DNA of 35,893 nt from Xenorhabdus beddingii (GTDB lineage Bacteria > Pseudomonadota > Gammaproteobacteria > Enterobacterales > Enterobacteriaceae). A program made the translations under genes and the position numbers. The notes under the pieces were generated by a model. That model did no database searches. It was not told the DNA's origin and saw only the letters and a program-made list of their open reading frames with translations. The DNA is taken from contig NZ_MUBK01000030.1 of the NCBI RefSeq assembly GCF_002127545.1, positions 1 to 35,893 on the forward strand, written 5' to 3'. Within the stretch, counting starts at the first letter, position 1. Each line of letters opens with the position of its first letter. Shown here in pieces: positions 1 to 8,257 of the stretch.

Positions 1-243
1 GTGGTAATTATCTAGCCATTCATCCAGATCCATTTGCCGCTCATTGAGTGAACTGTACACTTTCTTTCTGAAGATAATTTGATAAAACTCGTTCAAAATC
101 GTCTTATGGAAGCGTTCACAGATACCGTTTGTCTGGGGTGACCTGGCTTTCGTTTTTGTGTGGTCTACCTCATTTATCGCTAAATAAAGCTGATAATCGT
201 GGTGCTCGATACGACCGCAATATTCTGTACCTTTAAGCAACAT
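1..243 (-). pseudogene. Transposase C-terminal remnant (IS481-like), runs off the window start
   Basis: Read on the minus strand, 243 down to 1 gives an uninterrupted peptide with GTEYCGRIEHHDYQLYLA, then SPQTNGICERFHKT and LNERQMDLDEWLDNYH. This is the C-terminal half of a DDE integrase-core transposase; the SPQTNG and ERFH motifs around the catalytic glutamate are typical of IS481-type enzymes. Nothing recognisable as the catalytic N-terminal part precedes it: upstream of about 243 the frame continues into sequence that does not look like a transposase. The gene is therefore a fragment, and its 3' end lies outside the window. The family assignment is from memory of the motif; the element name is unknown. 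Confidence 0.75.
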
Positions 244-598
244 AATCTGCGTTTGTTTTCCATACTTAATTTTCGGGATGTATTCTGCTTTAGCATGTTC
301 AAAATCTCAGCCACGTACTGCCCTCCATCTTGCTTGAGGTGATGCGAGCACCTTGATATTATTATTTCAATCACATGATGAACTTCGGTATCAGGCCACT
401 GCAAAAAAGGCCAGTCATGATTTGAAACTATCCAAACGGCAGGCATGAGATAAAGAAAATATTGCCACTTAAGGTAATCTTAATACATTATTGCAAAGTA
501 AATAGTTTCATATTGTTATCTATATCTTTTATTGCCATAAAATTGCTTATGAACAATTAAATGGAATGATAACGTTAATGTATTGAGGAAAAAATAAC

Positions 599-1093
599 AT
601 GTTGCATACGGCAGAAAAAATCAGTTGGGATGAGTTATTGGACGAGTACTTTTTTTCACGTATGCCGTTGCCATCAACTGAGTGCAGCTATCGCAGGATG
701 ACGCAGGTATTTATCCGATTTATCGGTGAAATGGTACTACCGGAAAACGTCACTCATCGGGATGTATTGCGGTGGCGGCGTCATCTTTTGCGGGAGAAGA
801 AACAATCCAGTCATACCTGGAACAATAAGGTGACGTGCCTGCGGGCGATTTTTAATTTTGGGATGAAAAGAAAATTATTGCCGTATACCCAGAATCCGTT
901 TGACAATACAGTAGTCAAAGATGGGCTTGTCAAAAAAGAGCAGAAAACGGGTATGTGCAAGAATCAACCATTACACCTGCCGGGTACCAATCTGAACAGC
1001 AGTTACATTGAATTGCGTGTCGAAGGGAGTCAAAATTGCACAATCTCAAGCAGTGGAACATTTACTTTAATTGATATCAGAATCAATGACTGA
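599..1093 (+). pseudogene. Truncated tyrosine integrase (core-binding domain only)
   Basis: The 164-residue ORF has a plausible ribosome site (GAGG, 10 bases before ATG). Residues 1 to about 110 look like the SAM-like core-binding domain of a phage integrase, including ECSYRRMTQVFIRFIGE and TWNNKVTCLRAIFNFGMKRK. The catalytic domain with the R-H-R-Y residues is absent. After about residue 115 the protein continues into about 45 residues (LHLPGTNLNSSYIELRVEG and following) that I do not recognise and that do not resemble an integrase. It is best read as an integrase gene cut by a deletion or recombination and fused in frame to another remnant. It lies 170 bp from tRNA-Phe, a common integration target, which suggests an old island scar. 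Confidence 0.65.
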
Positions 1094-1260
1094 ATGCACT
1101 TGCTGAGAAAGAGAAAAGGGCGCTTGCTAATGCAGGCGCCCCGTATCCTTGATTTAACGGTGTTCATACACCGTAATCTCGAAAATCAGGACTGTTAATC
1201 GCTTAAGTGGTCTTGATTTTTCACCCGTCTGTTAACCTTCAACAAACAAGCTCTAAAATA

Positions 1261-1336
1261 TGGTGCCCGGACTCGGAATCGAACCAAGGACACGGGGATT
1301 TTCAATCCCCTGCTCTACCGACTGAGCTATCCGGGC
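1261..1336 (-). tRNA. tRNA-Phe (anticodon GAA)
   Basis: The minus strand reads GCCCGGAUAGCUCAGUCGG at the 5' end and finishes with an encoded CCA. The acceptor stem GCCCGGA pairs with UCCGGGC. The anticodon stem GGGGA/UCCCC encloses the loop UUGAAAA, with the GAA anticodon at 1303-1301. The T-loop GGUUCGAUUCC is canonical. The total is 76 nt. It lies downstream of mltC in the same orientation, next to an integrase fragment, as is usual for a tRNA used as an attachment site. Confidence 0.97.
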
Positions 1337-1440
1337 TAACGGGGCGCATTAAACCGTATTCAGACAAATCCGTCAAACATTTTCTGTATAATTTCATCTG
1401 TATGCTTTTAAATTATTCAACAAGCTATAAATCTAAACAA

Positions 1441-1475
1441 GATGGAGAGATAATCGCCTCTCCATCTTTACATTG
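1441..1475 (-). terminator. Intrinsic terminator of mltC
   Basis: The arms GATGGAGAG (1441-1449) and CTCTCCATC (1458-1466) form a perfect 9-bp stem with an 8-nt loop. On the minus strand the stem is followed by TTGTTTAG, 25 bases beyond the mltC stop codon. Confidence 0.7.
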
Positions 1476-1490
1476 TCCCTTTGCTGTCTG

Positions 1491-2564
1491 CTACCTACGA
1501 TAGCCTTTCTGTGCGTTGTTCACTTTTATCAAGTAACGACGTGACTCAGCAGATGGGTGCTTATTTGCCAGCGTTTCATAAACATCGCCAGGCGCCATTG
1601 CATTGATGACTTGAGCGGCTTTTTTCCTGTCGCTGGAAAATACACGTAATACACTGCCGGCACCGCCATTATAGGCGGTGATAACGGCATAGCGACGTGA
1701 AGTCGCATTCTGGATTTCGCCTAAATAGACATTTTGCAATATCGAAAGGTAGGCGGTGCCGGCATCAATGTTGTTCTCTGGATCGAAGAGATAACTGCGG
1801 CTGGGATGACCTGATTTTCCTTGCATCCTGAAAACATCTTTTCCAGCAGTATGTTGTATCACTTGCATAAGCCCCAAGGCGTCAGAATGGCTGACAGCAT
1901 AAGGGTTAAAGCTGGATTCAGTCTGCATGATGGCAAGGATCAGGGATTCATCAACACCGTATTTAACCGATGCCTTGCGAACAAGAGGGAGGTATTTATG
2001 GGCGCGTTTGTCCAAATGGTTAGGCACTAACTGAATGGTGACAGACCAAATGACATGCAATCCTGATTGGCGTTTTTGTAATTTATTCTGAATCAGGTCA
2101 TTGGCAAAATGACGTGCACGCCACTCCCAGCGAATGGGCTCTCCGCTATTATCCAAAACCTGTCCATAAAGGAATGGCTCTTTGCTGATCTGGATGTCAT
2201 TGGCGTCAGAGTAAAGATCAATCGAACCAGGATCATCCCCCATCAGTAACGTTGTCACAATCGCTTTGCGTAAATGTTCTGTGGGTTCAATCGGGGATAG
2301 TGTTTCAATTGTGATGCTTCCCGATTCAAAGTTGATATGGCTGCGGGTTTGGTATTGATCTGTGTATTTCACATAATCTTTTGGGCCTGCGATTAAAACT
2401 TCCTGCAAGCCCCAGATATTTTCAATATTATGGGCAAACTGCCCCATCAAAATATCGAATCCATTCGTATCTTTTACATATTCTTGATTGTATTCAAGGT
2501 CTTTTTTGTTAGTGCAGGAAATTAGGAGCGGGGCGAGAAGAGTCAGAGTCAGCAGTCTTTTCAT
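1491..2564 (-). CDS. mltC: Membrane-bound lytic murein transglycosylase C
   Basis: This 357-residue protein (E. coli MltC has 359) cleaves the MurNAc-GlcNAc bond of peptidoglycan with formation of 1,6-anhydromuramic ends. It starts with a lipoprotein signal, [17 protein letters not shown], whose lipobox LISC places Cys17 as the acylated residue, so it should sit in the outer membrane. Residues about 20-185 form the MltC N-terminal domain. The SLT domain follows from about 190 and shows the catalytic ESSF motif ([17 protein letters not shown]), then GLMQV and AYNGG. It is downstream of yggX in a leftward group (mutY-yggX-mltC), the same order as in E. coli, and is followed by a terminator. Confidence 0.96.
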   Translation of the reverse strand: MKRLLTLTLLAPLLISCTNKKDLEYNQEYVKDTNGFDILMGQFAHNIENIWGLQEVLIAGPKDYVKYTDQYQTRSHINFESGSITIETLSPIEPTEHLRKAIVTTLLMGDDPGSIDLYSDANDIQISKEPFLYGQVLDNSGEPIRWEWRARHFANDLIQNKLQKRQSGLHVIWSVTIQLVPNHLDKRAHKYLPLVRKASVKYGVDESLILAIMQTESSFNPYAVSHSDALGLMQVIQHTAGKDVFRMQGKSGHPSRSYLFDPENNIDAGTAYLSILQNVYLGEIQNATSRRYAVITAYNGGAGSVLRVFSSDRKKAAQVINAMAPGDVYETLANKHPSAESRRYLIKVNNAQKGYRR

Positions 2565-2637
2565 TTTATAGTGCCGTTGAATATTGGAATGCCATCAGTA
2601 TTTAGAGCCATACAAAATGGCTCTTGTGCCAATAATA

Positions 2638-2910
2638 TTATTGTTCTGGTGGTGTATAACCGTCGATTTGAATGTCATGCCCTTCAAACAGAAACTTTAT
2701 CATCTCTTGCTCAAGCAGTTTGCGATCTTCTGGATTCATGGTATTTAATTTTTTTTCATTGATTAGCATGGTCTGTTTGCTCATCCATTTTTGCCATGCT
2801 TCTTTAGAAATCTCATTGAAAATACGTTTTCCCAGTTCCCCCGGATAGAGCTGAAAATCTTGGCCTTCGGCTTCTTGTTGCAAAAAAGTACAAAAAATAG
2901 TTCTGCTCAT
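2638..2910 (-). CDS. yggX: Fe(2+)-trafficking protein YggX
   Basis: This small soluble protein of 90 residues is almost colinear with E. coli YggX (91 residues): [19 protein letters not shown] at the start, an early cysteine (Cys7), YPGELGKRI, and [15 protein letters not shown] at the end. The family protects iron-sulfur clusters against oxidants and is linked to iron handling. The start at 2910 is preferred over an in-frame ATG two codons upstream because it matches the conserved MSRTIF N terminus and has AGGA seven bases upstream. It lies 26 bp after mutY, whose [4Fe-4S] cluster makes the pairing meaningful, and before mltC. Confidence 0.96.
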   Translation of the reverse strand: MSRTIFCTFLQQEAEGQDFQLYPGELGKRIFNEISKEAWQKWMSKQTMLINEKKLNTMNPEDRKLLEQEMIKFLFEGHDIQIDGYTPPEQ

Positions 2911-2936
2911 AATCAATCCTCAAAATAATGGGTAAT

Positions 2937-3977
2937 TTAACCCAATTGTTGCAAAAGGTACTCAACCGGCGCTGCCAATCCAATCGTTGCTGGCTGGCGT
3001 AAGTTATACCAAAGTCCTTTGTTTTCATCCATGCAGGAATCAAAAGATAAGATATCGATTCTAATGGGAATAATATCTAAATGAAAATGGCTGAATGTGT
3101 GGCGAAATGCGGTCAGTTGTTCAAGTTTGCTGTGAGAGATGCCTGAATCTTTTAGCCATTGTTCCAGTGATGCCTGATCCGCAAATTGAGGAAAGGCAAA
3201 CAGGCCACCCCAGATACCGGAAAGTGGGCGTTGTTCCAACCAAACCGTATCACCATGTTGCATTAATAAAAAGTAAGCGGTTTTTTCCGGAATGCGCTGT
3301 TTCGGTTTTTTTCCCGGATAATTTGCCCAACTATGATTGGCATAAGCGATGCAGCCTGTATTGAGCGGACAAATTTCACATTTTGGTTTACTGCGGGTGC
3401 AGACTATTGCCCCCAAATCCATCATTGCCTGATTGAAATATTCGACGCCGTGTTTGGGAGTGACACGAGTGCTGATGTCCCACAATTGGTTTTCCACCTC
3501 TTTTTTCCCCGGCCAGCCCTCAATCGCGTAGCAACGAGCCAAAACACGCTTCACATTACCATCAAGAATAGGAAAGTGTTTGCCTTGAGAGAGTGAAAGA
3601 ATGGCGCCTGCCGTGGAGCGCCCTACACCCGGCAGGGCGACAACATCTTCGAAGGTTGTCGGGAATTTACCCTCGTGTAACGCCATAATCTGTTGGGCGG
3701 CTTTATATAAATTACGGGCGCGTGCGTAATACCCTAAACCTGTCCATAAATGGAGCACTTCATCCAACGGTGCTGCGGCTAAAGAAGCAACATCAGGAAA
3801 ACGGGCAATAAATTTTTGGAAATAGGGAATAACTGTCGCGACTTGAGTTTGTTGCAGCATCACCTCTGAAAGCCAGACGTGATAGGACGTTTTTTCCAAC
3901 TGCCACGGCAGAGTTTTGCGACCATAACGGTGATACCACTCAAGTACCACTTGTGAAAATTGCTCGGCTTCCATCAT
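2937..3977 (-). CDS. mutY: Adenine DNA glycosylase MutY
   Basis: MutY removes adenine mispaired with 8-oxoguanine. The 346 residues carry the HhH-GPD glycosylase domain: EVMLQQTQ with catalytic Glu38, the helix-hairpin-helix [12 protein letters not shown], and [10 protein letters not shown] with the catalytic Asp near residue 139. Next comes the [4Fe-4S] cysteine set ([17 protein letters not shown], about 193-209). The C-terminal NUDIX-like domain that reads 8-oxoG runs from about 230 to the end, with [13 protein letters not shown] conserved. The length is normal (E. coli 350). Two adjacent ATG codons are possible starts. It is divergent from trmB, as in E. coli. Confidence 0.97.
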   Translation of the reverse strand: MMEAEQFSQVVLEWYHRYGRKTLPWQLEKTSYHVWLSEVMLQQTQVATVIPYFQKFIARFPDVASLAAAPLDEVLHLWTGLGYYARARNLYKAAQQIMALHEGKFPTTFEDVVALPGVGRSTAGAILSLSQGKHFPILDGNVKRVLARCYAIEGWPGKKEVENQLWDISTRVTPKHGVEYFNQAMMDLGAIVCTRSKPKCEICPLNTGCIAYANHSWANYPGKKPKQRIPEKTAYFLLMQHGDTVWLEQRPLSGIWGGLFAFPQFADQASLEQWLKDSGISHSKLEQLTAFRHTFSHFHLDIIPIRIDILSFDSCMDENKGLWYNLRQPATIGLAAPVEYLLQQLG

Positions 3978-4220
3978 TAGAATAATTGTCTTTATATCGG
4001 ATAATTGTTTTGTGAACAGGATTGCAACATAGTGTAACCTCAGTGTAAACCCGAACTTTGTTTCGAAGCGCTCCGCAAATTGGCATTAAAGTTGTGCTTA
4101 TGGGCACTGAACTTGATAAACTCAGCCATCTTTGCATAATTGCGCTCTCTTAGGGCTATTCTGCGGTACATAAAGCCCCAGATGCCTGAGCAAATGTCTT
4201 TAAAATTGACAGAACGTACC

Positions 4221-4940
4221 ATGATAAATAACGTAATTTCACCGGAATATGATGAGAATGGCAGGGCTTTGCGCCGTATTCGCAGTTTTGTGCGTCGGCA
4301 GGGACGGTTAACAAGTCGTCAGCAGCAAGCACTTGATAATGTATGGCCGAAAATGGGCGTGGACTATCAACCAGAATTGTCCAATATGGCAGAACTTTTT
4401 GGTTGTGACGCGCCTGTTATACTGGAGATTGGCTTCGGCATGGGGACATCATTGGTCACTATGGCAAGCCAGAACCCAGAGAAAAACTTTTTTGGGATTG
4501 AAGTTCATGCGCCGGGAGTTGGGGCATGTCTGGCTTGTGCAGAAGAAGCTAATCTCAGCAACTTGCGTGTGATGTGCCATGATGCCATTGAAGTGCTGAA
4601 TAATATGATCCCAGATCAAAGTTTGGCGATGGTTCAGCTTTTCTTCCCTGATCCATGGCATAAAGCCCGTCATAACAAACGTCGGATTGTGCAGCCTGAA
4701 TTTGCTCAATTGATTAAAAGCAAACTGAAAATCGGTGGTGTTTTCCATATGGCAACGGATTGGCAGCCATATGCTGAACATATGCTGGAGGTAATGAGCG
4801 AAGCCGAAGGGTATCGTAACTTATCGGAAAACGGTGATTATGTGCCGCGTCCTGATTCGCGTCCGGTCACGAAGTTCGAGATGCGCGGTCAGCGGTTAGG
4901 GCATGGCGTATGGGATCTAATGTTTGAGAGGGTAAAATAA
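4221..4940 (+). CDS. trmB: tRNA (guanine-N7-)-methyltransferase TrmB
   Basis: TrmB makes m7G46 in tRNA using S-adenosylmethionine. From the ATG at 4221 the protein has 239 residues, equal to E. coli TrmB, and begins [19 protein letters not shown]. The open frame extends further upstream, but those residues are not conserved. SAM-binding motif I is [44 protein letters not shown] and [12 protein letters not shown] are signature stretches. Its stop codon overlaps the yggL start (TAATG), so the two are translationally coupled. Confidence 0.96.
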   Translation: MINNVISPEYDENGRALRRIRSFVRRQGRLTSRQQQALDNVWPKMGVDYQPELSNMAELFGCDAPVILEIGFGMGTSLVTMASQNPEKNFFGIEVHAPGVGACLACAEEANLSNLRVMCHDAIEVLNNMIPDQSLAMVQLFFPDPWHKARHNKRRIVQPEFAQLIKSKLKIGGVFHMATDWQPYAEHMLEVMSEAEGYRNLSENGDYVPRPDSRPVTKFEMRGQRLGHGVWDLMFERVK

Positions 4941-5266
4941 TGGCTAAAAACCGTAGTCGTCGTCTGCGTAAAAAAATGCGTATTGATGAGTTTCAGGAAT
5001 TGGGTTTTTCAGTAAAGTGGAATTTCCCGGCTAATACATCCGTTGAAGTTGTTGATAGCACGGTTGATGCCTTGATTGAAGAGTTGATCGAGCCAAATGG
5101 TCTTGCTTTGGATGCCAGTGGCTATTTGCAGTGGGAAGGTATTGTCTGCCTGCAAAAAATCGGCAAATGTACTGAGGAACACCGCCAATCGGTTGAAAAT
5201 TGGCTGAAAGATCGTGGTATGGAAGAAGTTGTCACATCAGAACTGTTTGATGTGTGGTGGGATTGA
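4940..5266 (+). CDS. yggL: YggL family 50S ribosome-associated protein
   Basis: The 108-residue protein matches E. coli YggL in length and in the ends [13 protein letters not shown] and SELFDVWWD. The very basic N terminus fits the reported association of this DUF469 family with the 50S subunit. The ATG overlaps the trmB TAA by one base, which indicates an operon in which tRNA modification and a ribosome-binding protein are co-produced. No catalytic motif is visible. Confidence 0.93.
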   Translation: MAKNRSRRLRKKMRIDEFQELGFSVKWNFPANTSVEVVDSTVDALIEELIEPNGLALDASGYLQWEGIVCLQKIGKCTEEHRQSVENWLKDRGMEEVVTSELFDVWWD

Positions 5267-5318
5267 TTCGCTGTTGCATAAAAAATAGCGTGTTACACAA
5301 AAATAGCGCTATATGCAG

Positions 5319-5343
5319 GGGCTCCTTGGGAGCCCTTGTTTGT
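5319..5343 (+). terminator. Terminator or attenuator hairpin between yggL and glsB
   Basis: GGGCTCC (5319-5325) and GGAGCCC (5329-5335) form a tight GC-rich 7-bp stem with a TTG loop, followed by TTGTTTGT. It is 53 bases after the yggL stop and only 22 bases before the glsB start codon, so it may end trmB-yggL transcripts or sit in the glsB leader. Confidence 0.6.
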
Positions 5344-5357
5344 CTGGAGAAAAAGTG

Positions 5358-6284
5358 GTGAAGGTAAGGTTCTCTAATTCGTTATTGGCAGATATCTTAG
5401 ATGAAGTACGCCCTTTGATTGGCCAAGGAAAAGTAGCAGATTATATTCCTGCTTTGGCGGAAGTTCCGGTAAATAATTTAGCGATGGCTATTTGCACGGT
5501 CGACGGGCAGGTTTTTAAAGCGGGAGATGCAGAAAAACGTTTTTCCATCCAATCCATTTCTAAGGTGTTGAGCCTAACATTGGCGATGACACGTTATAAG
5601 GAAGAGGATATCTGGCGACGAGTGGGTACGGAACCTTCGGGACAACCTTTTAACTCATTGGTACAGTTAGAATTGGAAAAGGGAATACCCCGTAACCCCT
5701 TTATTAATGCGGGAGCATTGATTATTTGCGATATGTTGCAATCACGCCTGAGTGCTCCCAAGCATAGAATGCTGGAATTTGTCCGTAATCTCACTGGGCA
5801 AAAAGAGATTTATTATGATGATATCGTTGCCCGTTCAGAGATGGATCATTCCAGCCGCAATGCTGCGATAGCTTACCTGATGAAATCATTCGGTAATTTT
5901 GAGAATGATGTCATTACGGTGCTGCAAACTTACTTCCAATATTGTGCTTTGAGAATGAATTGCGTTGAATTGGCCCAGTGTTTTATTTACTTAGCTAATA
6001 AAGGGCGCATGATGGATTCCGGCCAGCAAATTTTGAGTCTTCGTCAAACCCGGCAGATTAATGCGCTTATGTTGACGTGTGGTATGTATGATGGTTCCGG
6101 GGAATTTGCTTTCAGGATAGGTATGCCGGGGAAATCGGGAGTAGGTGGCGGCATTGTCTGCGTTGTTCCGGGAGAATTTACCGTTGCGGTGTGGTCTCCT
6201 GAACTGGATAAATCAGGTAACTCATTGGCGGGTTGTGCGGCATTGGAAAAATTGGCTGGGCGTATTGGGCGTTCTATTTTTTAA
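5358..6284 (+). CDS. glsB: Glutaminase
   Basis: Hydrolyses glutamine to glutamate and ammonia; serine-dependent beta-lactamase-like fold. From the GTG at 5358 it has 308 residues, the length of E. coli GlsB (YneH). FSIQSISKV around residues 64-72 carries the catalytic Ser-x-x-Lys. [20 protein letters not shown] and AKSGVGGG-like [10 protein letters not shown] are family landmarks. The start is chosen because GGAGA lies seven bases upstream and the product matches the family length; the GTG one codon earlier (5355) and an ATG at 5313 are alternatives, the latter running through the hairpin. Placement after yggL differs from E. coli. Confidence 0.94.
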   Translation: MKVRFSNSLLADILDEVRPLIGQGKVADYIPALAEVPVNNLAMAICTVDGQVFKAGDAEKRFSIQSISKVLSLTLAMTRYKEEDIWRRVGTEPSGQPFNSLVQLELEKGIPRNPFINAGALIICDMLQSRLSAPKHRMLEFVRNLTGQKEIYYDDIVARSEMDHSSRNAAIAYLMKSFGNFENDVITVLQTYFQYCALRMNCVELAQCFIYLANKGRMMDSGQQILSLRQTRQINALMLTCGMYDGSGEFAFRIGMPGKSGVGGGIVCVVPGEFTVAVWSPELDKSGNSLAGCAALEKLAGRIGRSIF

Positions 6285-6334
6285 CCGCATCCGGGCTGGT
6301 GGGAAGCCATCAAGTAAAATAATCAGGAGAATGT

Positions 6335-7057
6335 ATGTTACGCAGGATTATGATTGCTGCATCATTATTATTTGTATTTCAGGCGCAGGCAGGTTCTGAA
6401 TGTCAGATGACACTTAAGGATGACATTATTGTCACACCCAACTCGGTCCAAATTATCGGGGCGGGTGGAAACCTGAAAATATCGCCTGATGGCTCTATGA
6501 TTCGTGATGGTAAGGCGTTGTCATTGAGTACGGCACAACGGAGCCAGGCGCGGCAGTATCAACAGACAATTCGTCAGGATTTGCCGTGGGTTAAGAAAGA
6601 AGCACAGAACCACTTGGCAAATGCGCGCCAATCGTTGGATAAAGTGGTTGCTGATATGATGGGTAAAGAAAGTAATATCCGTAATCGTTTATCTCAACTG
6701 GAAACGGGACTCAATAAGCAGATTGATAAAGTCATTGAAACTCGCGCTGATGGCTTCACATTCAATTATCAGGCAGTCAATCAGGTAGAATCTGAAGGCC
6801 AAAAACTGGTTGAACAGAGTCTTGGCGGCATCTTGCAGGACAGTATTAACGAAATGAGCCGCAATAAGAGCAATCAAGATGATGGCGGCAAACAGATGTT
6901 GATGTCTCTCCTCGGAGGGTTGGGGGGAATGCAAAATGGTTTTGATGCAGAATGGAAAAAACAAGAACAAGAGTTGAAGCGCTTGAAAGGAGAAGTTTGT
7001 AGCAAAGCCAGTCATCTGGAACAGCAGCGCATCAGCCTGATGAATTCTCTTAAATAA
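6335..7057 (+). CDS. yggN: DUF2884 family periplasmic protein (YggN-like)
   Basis: The 240-residue protein has a cleavable signal peptide (MLRRIMIAASLLFVFQAQA, cut before GSECQ). The rest is hydrophilic and rich in Gln, Asn and Lys with helical stretches, as in E. coli YggN (239 residues), which lies beside yggL there. Cys23 and a cysteine near residue 222 could form a disulfide. RBS AGGAG lies eight bases before ATG. Function is unknown in the family. It ends the trmB-yggL-glsB-yggN row and is followed by an inverted repeat. Confidence 0.88.
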   Translation: MLRRIMIAASLLFVFQAQAGSECQMTLKDDIIVTPNSVQIIGAGGNLKISPDGSMIRDGKALSLSTAQRSQARQYQQTIRQDLPWVKKEAQNHLANARQSLDKVVADMMGKESNIRNRLSQLETGLNKQIDKVIETRADGFTFNYQAVNQVESEGQKLVEQSLGGILQDSINEMSRNKSNQDDGGKQMLMSLLGGLGGMQNGFDAEWKKQEQELKRLKGEVCSKASHLEQQRISLMNSLK

Positions 7058-7070
7058 ATCCCAATAATTC

Positions 7071-7110
7071 ATCCAAGAAGAGTCAATAATCAAATGATTC
7101 TTCTTGGGAT
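7071..7110 (+). terminator. Inverted repeat after yggN, probable terminator
   Basis: ATCCAAGAAGAGTCA (7071-7085) is nearly complementary to TGATTCTTCTTGGGAT (7095-7110), with one bulge. It begins 13 bases after the yggN stop. There is no clear T-run, so termination is inferred from position. Confidence 0.45.
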
Positions 7111-7131
7111 CACATTAATTAATTCCTGTTT

Positions 7132-7813
7132 TCAACATTGTCCTAAGCTAATCATTAAGTGTAGCGGGTCAAAATTATTCTTTCTGGCAAGGTGTCGGGT
7201 TTCCTCCAGGTTGGCGATAAGTTCGGCCATGGCAGTATATTTTCTATTGCAGCCCAGGGATCATTTCCGGAATCACGGGCTTCAGAAAGCACCTGACCAA
7301 CATCAATATACTGCCGTAGTTTTGACTGGATCAGTTTCCGGTCTGCTAAAGACGCTCAGCCTGTGTTCTTTTGGCTCTGCTGAACAGGCAGTTCAGGATA
7401 CGTTCATGCAGGGTCGGGGCCAACTGAGCATTCAGGGCCTGAGACACCACTTTATCGCTGTCAGCCATGGTTTCCGAACAGGTATGTTCCACGACATCAA
7501 TAGCGGGAATAATCACGCTATTCCGCCGGAGGTATTCCAGAAGCTCTTCTGCCAGAAGAATACCTTGATCAGTGCGCGTTGCCATCGGCAACAGATGTGT
7601 AACGCAGTCCTGCTGTATCTGCCCGGTGAATGTTTTTACTCCAAGATAGCTGTTACAGTTCGGTTAAATGCTCGCGGCGGGTTTACGGTGTGCATTAATA
7701 AGAGCCAGACCCTGTTCACTGAAATAAGCCATGCGGGTCAGCGTTAACTCATCGTCAGGTAACGTCAGTAATGATTCTCTTTCAGTTTGCGAAAGAATTT
7801 GTCTCCTTGGTAT
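7132..7813 (-). pseudogene. Tn3-family transposase, decayed N-terminal part
   Basis: Reading leftward from 7813 gives PRRQILSQTERESLLTLP, DDELTLTRMAYFSEQGLALI, then (7591-7346) RTDQGILLAEELLEYLRR and IIPAIDVVEHTCSETMA, then KRTQAERL, SKLRQYIDVGQVLSEARDSG and EETRHLARKNNFDPLHLM. These are consecutive blocks of the N-terminal region (DUF4158 and following) of a Tn3-type transposase. Damage is clear: the expected start ATG reads ATA at 7813-7811, the reading frame shifts several times, a CAG appears as TAG near 7347, about 80 residues seem deleted between NAQLAP and TLHERILN, and the catalytic DDE part is missing. It was divergent from the resolvase remnant at 7969. Confidence 0.8.
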
Positions 7814-7968
7814 ATAGTTCCATTTGTAAATTATTCTGCTTGGCTATTTTAATGAAAAAGGTGTCGCATAAGGGTACACACTGGCGCACAACCAAAACGT
7901 GATGGCACACCATTAATGATATAGCCTATTGAGATAGGATAAATGCAATAACCTAAATGCGATGTTGA

Positions 7969-8146
7969 TCGACCTACCGGGGTAAACAGGCAGATCGTGA
8001 GCGGCACCAGAAAGTGCTTTACTACAGACAAGTCAAAAAACTGAGCATCCGTGAAACAGCGGACGCCACGGGATACAGCCCCTCCGATATGTCGAATTCA
8101 GGCTCTGTATCGGCAGAATCAATCAGAAGCGGGATTACCGGATTAA
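7969..8146 (+). pseudogene. Tn3-type resolvase, C-terminal helix-turn-helix remnant
   Basis: Translation gives GKQADRERHQKVLYYRQ, VKKLSIRETADATGYSPS and, after a frameshift near 8080, RIQALYRQNQSEAGLPD followed by TAA at 8144. This is the DNA-binding tail of a serine resolvase; the catalytic N-terminal domain is gone. Its orientation, divergent from the transposase remnant with about 150 bp between, is the usual tnpA/tnpR layout, with the res site expected between them. Confidence 0.6.
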
Positions 8147-8214
8147 GTCATACAAGAGATATAATTTTTCTGGCTTTCTCGAAGTGGTTGATGATGGATT
8201 TAGTCTTACGATTA

Positions 8215-8245
8215 AAGAACAGCCACTAAAAAGGTGGCTGTTCTT
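8215..8245 (-). terminator. Terminator of the secreted-protein gene
   Basis: AAGAACAGCCAC (8215-8226) and GTGGCTGTTCTT (8234-8245) form a perfect 12-bp stem with a 7-nt loop, 12 bases beyond the stop of the leftward gene. On the minus strand it is followed by TAATCG, a weak T-tract. Confidence 0.65.
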
Positions 8246-8257
8246 ATAATATCTGTG

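Noticed and set aside
180..446. Minus-strand ORF upstream of the transposase remnant.
   Set aside because: Its last part is the transposase remnant in the wrong frame, and the first part has no recognisable protein character.
1118..1141. GGGCGC / GCGCCC inverted arms after the integrase fragment, considered as a terminator or attachment site.
   Set aside because: The arms are short, no T-run follows, and no matching copy was found at the other end of the phage locus.
1207..1503. Plus-strand ORF running across the tRNA-Phe region.
   Set aside because: It reads through the antisense of a certain tRNA and a terminator.
7094..7747. Plus-strand 217-codon ORF.
   Set aside because: It is antisense to the Tn3 transposase remnant, which explains the coding-like character of the sequence.
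7849..8031. Minus-strand ORF between the two Tn3 fragments.
   Set aside because: It overlaps the resolvase remnant on the other strand and has no RBS or recognisable content.
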